This document shows positions 6,571-7,574 of a stretch of DNA of 7,574 nucleotides, piece after piece (the stretch's first letter is position 1; each line of letters opens with the position of its first letter). Made by a program: the position numbers and the translations under genes. Under the pieces are notes generated by a model. The model was not told where the DNA came from. It did not search any database and saw only the letters and a program-made list of their open reading frames with translations. The stretch lies in the NCBI GenBank assembly GCA_003242645.1, contig QGVC01000173.1, positions 1 to 7,574 of the forward strand, written 5' to 3'. Origin of the DNA: Pseudomonadota bacterium. GTDB lineage: Bacteria; Pseudomonadota; Alphaproteobacteria; Rhizobiales; Hyphomicrobiaceae.

Positions 6571-7574
6571 ATGAGCGTGCGGCCGGTAAGCCGCCTCTTG
6601 CCCGTTGTTATGCTGCTGCCGGTCATATCGGCCGGCACGCCTTCGTCAGCACCCGGGGTCAGTACACCCCAACCGGCACTGGACCAGTCTCTCGCATTGA
6701 GCAGTTCGAAAACGGAAAGCTATGGCGTCCTGCGCCTCGCTCAGAATGCTCCTGTGGTCCACGTTGCCCGCGTGTTCGTGATGGAGCCGGGAACTGAGAT
6801 CCCGCTTCCCATCCAAGTGGAGGCCATGCCGCGCAACAGCTTCCTCCGCCTGCGCGGCCTGCCAGCGAACGCGACCTTGTCGGAAGGCCATCAGATCGGA
6901 CCGGGTGCCTGGGCGGTCCCGCTGGTATCGCTTCCGAACATTCGCGTCCGGGTTCCCCGCGAGACGACGGGCCGGTTCGAAGTCACCATCAGTGCTGTGA
7001 ACGTGGCGGGGGACATCCTGTCCGAAATCAAGACCAATTTGGTGGTCGCCTCCTCGTCATCTCTGCTGGCTGGAATATCCGAGCAGCCAGCAGGGGAAGC
7101 GGCTCCCAGTTCGCCGCAACCGCCCGCACCCACTTTGGCTGAGCGAGCCGGCCCCGGGCAGCCGAGCACCCCGGATGCTCCGGCGACTGGAATGGCTGGG
7201 CAGCCACCGCTCTCGATTGCGAGCGCCGCCGATATCAAACCTCCCTCAGCCAAGAACTGTGGCGCCGCCGAAATCTCAACGGCAGCTCTGCCGGCGGCCC
7301 ATATGGCCATCAACATCAAAGCAACGAGTTGCCGCGCGAATGAGCCGGTGACTATCGAGTACGCAGGCGCGAGATTCGTGCGCCAGCTCGATCAAGCGGG
7401 TGAGCTGAATTTCACGCTGGATTGCTTCGCAGGGACGAGATCGAAGATCGTAATCACATTTGCCGACGGCGCTCGGGGTGCCGTCGACGTGACCACTCGT
7501 GATCTGGGCCGCGTGTCCAAAGTCGCTGTGATTTGGCAAGCCCCCGTCAACCTCGATCTTCACGCTTTCGAATA
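6571..7574 (+). CDS. Exported multidomain protein of unknown function, 3' end beyond window
   Basis: The frame is open from 6571 to the last base (334 residues, no stop), with mostly GC-ending codons. From the ATG at 6571 a Sec-type signal peptide is visible: Arg4 and Arg8, hydrophobic LLPVVMLLPVISA (9-21), then a Ser/Pro-rich region. Residues about 62-160 form a beta-rich block with PGTEIPLPI, SFLRLRGLP, LSEGHQIGPGAWAVPL and a closing FEVTISAVNVAGDILSE. A Pro/Ala/Ser-rich linker (about 161-226) follows. A second beta-rich block (about 228-312) has three Cys (230, 254, 285) and the motif LDCFAG. Then comes VAVIWQAPVNLDLHAFE, similar in pattern to the 'DLDLHV' motif of DUF2135-type domains. 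I recall comparable uncharacterised Rhizobiales proteins but cannot name a family. An in-frame ATG at 6487 has a better ribosome binding site and would lengthen the N-terminus by 28 basic residues. It is probably periplasmic or surface-exposed; function unknown. Confidence 0.8.
   Translation, partial: MSVRPVSRLLPVVMLLPVISAGTPSSAPGVSTPQPALDQSLALSSSKTESYGVLRLAQNAPVVHVARVFVMEPGTEIPLPIQVEAMPRNSFLRLRGLPANATLSEGHQIGPGAWAVPLVSLPNIRVRVPRETTGRFEVTISAVNVAGDILSEIKTNLVVASSSSLLAGISEQPAGEAAPSSPQPPAPTLAERAGPGQPSTPDAPATGMAGQPPLSIASAADIKPPSAKNCGAAEISTAALPAAHMAINIKATSCRANEPVTIEYAGARFVRQLDQAGELNFTLDCFAGTRSKIVITFADGARGAVDVTTRDLGRVSKVAVIWQAPVNLDLHAFE

Noticed and set aside
6254..6574. 106-codon plus-strand frame in the intergenic region
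   Set aside because: No ribosome binding site of note, and composition looks like translated noncoding GC-rich DNA; no family pattern recognised.
6891..7319. 142-codon minus-strand open frame
   Set aside because: It lies opposite the exported-protein gene, whose frame has a signal peptide, domain-like blocks and GC-ending codons; the minus frame is low-complexity Ala/Gly/Ser sequence.

Overview
The window looks like chromosomal DNA of an alphaproteobacterium, probably of the order Hyphomicrobiales (Rhizobiales). Reasons: fairly high GC with GC-rich third codon positions, tight Opp/Dpp-type operon packing, a small bactofilin, and a secreted protein whose sequence style (Pro/Ala-rich linker, 'LRGLP...LSEGH.I.PGAWAVPL' block) I associate with Rhizobiales. 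The placement is an inference from gene style, not from a marker gene.

Positions 1-5492, minus strand: a complete-looking peptide-family (Opp/Dpp) ABC importer operon, read right to left. The order is substrate-binding protein (5492-3906), permease B (3792-2815), permease C (2810-1848), ATPase D (1832-846) and ATPase F (849 to beyond position 1, so truncated by the window). The last four genes are almost contiguous: B/C gap 4 nt, C/D gap 15 nt, D/F overlap of 4 nt (ATGA). The only real spacer inside the operon is the 113 nt between the binding-protein gene and permease B, which holds two mutually exclusive inverted repeats. The binding protein captures substrate in the periplasm, B and C form the membrane channel, and D and F are the paired ATPases. 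The substrate cannot be read from the sequence; peptides are the family default.

Positions 5493-5772: a divergent intergenic region holding the presumed promoters of the importer operon (leftward) and of a bactofilin (rightward). I see no convincing gene in it.

Positions 5773-6165, plus strand: a compact 130-residue bactofilin, a beta-helical cytoskeletal polymer-forming protein, with a strong ribosome binding site.

Positions 6166-6570: mostly noncoding, with several short inverted repeats and one doubtful 44-codon ORF (6340-6474) that has a good Shine-Dalgarno.

Positions 6571 to the end, plus strand: the start of an exported, multidomain protein of unknown function. No stop is reached before the window ends, so it is easy to overlook. 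It has a signal peptide, a beta-rich domain, a Pro/Ala-rich linker, a second Cys-containing beta-rich domain, and the beginning of a third segment with an 'NLDLHAFE' motif. This is the least characterised item in the window. I found no mobile element, CRISPR array, tRNA or rRNA, and nothing that amounts to a clearly new system.
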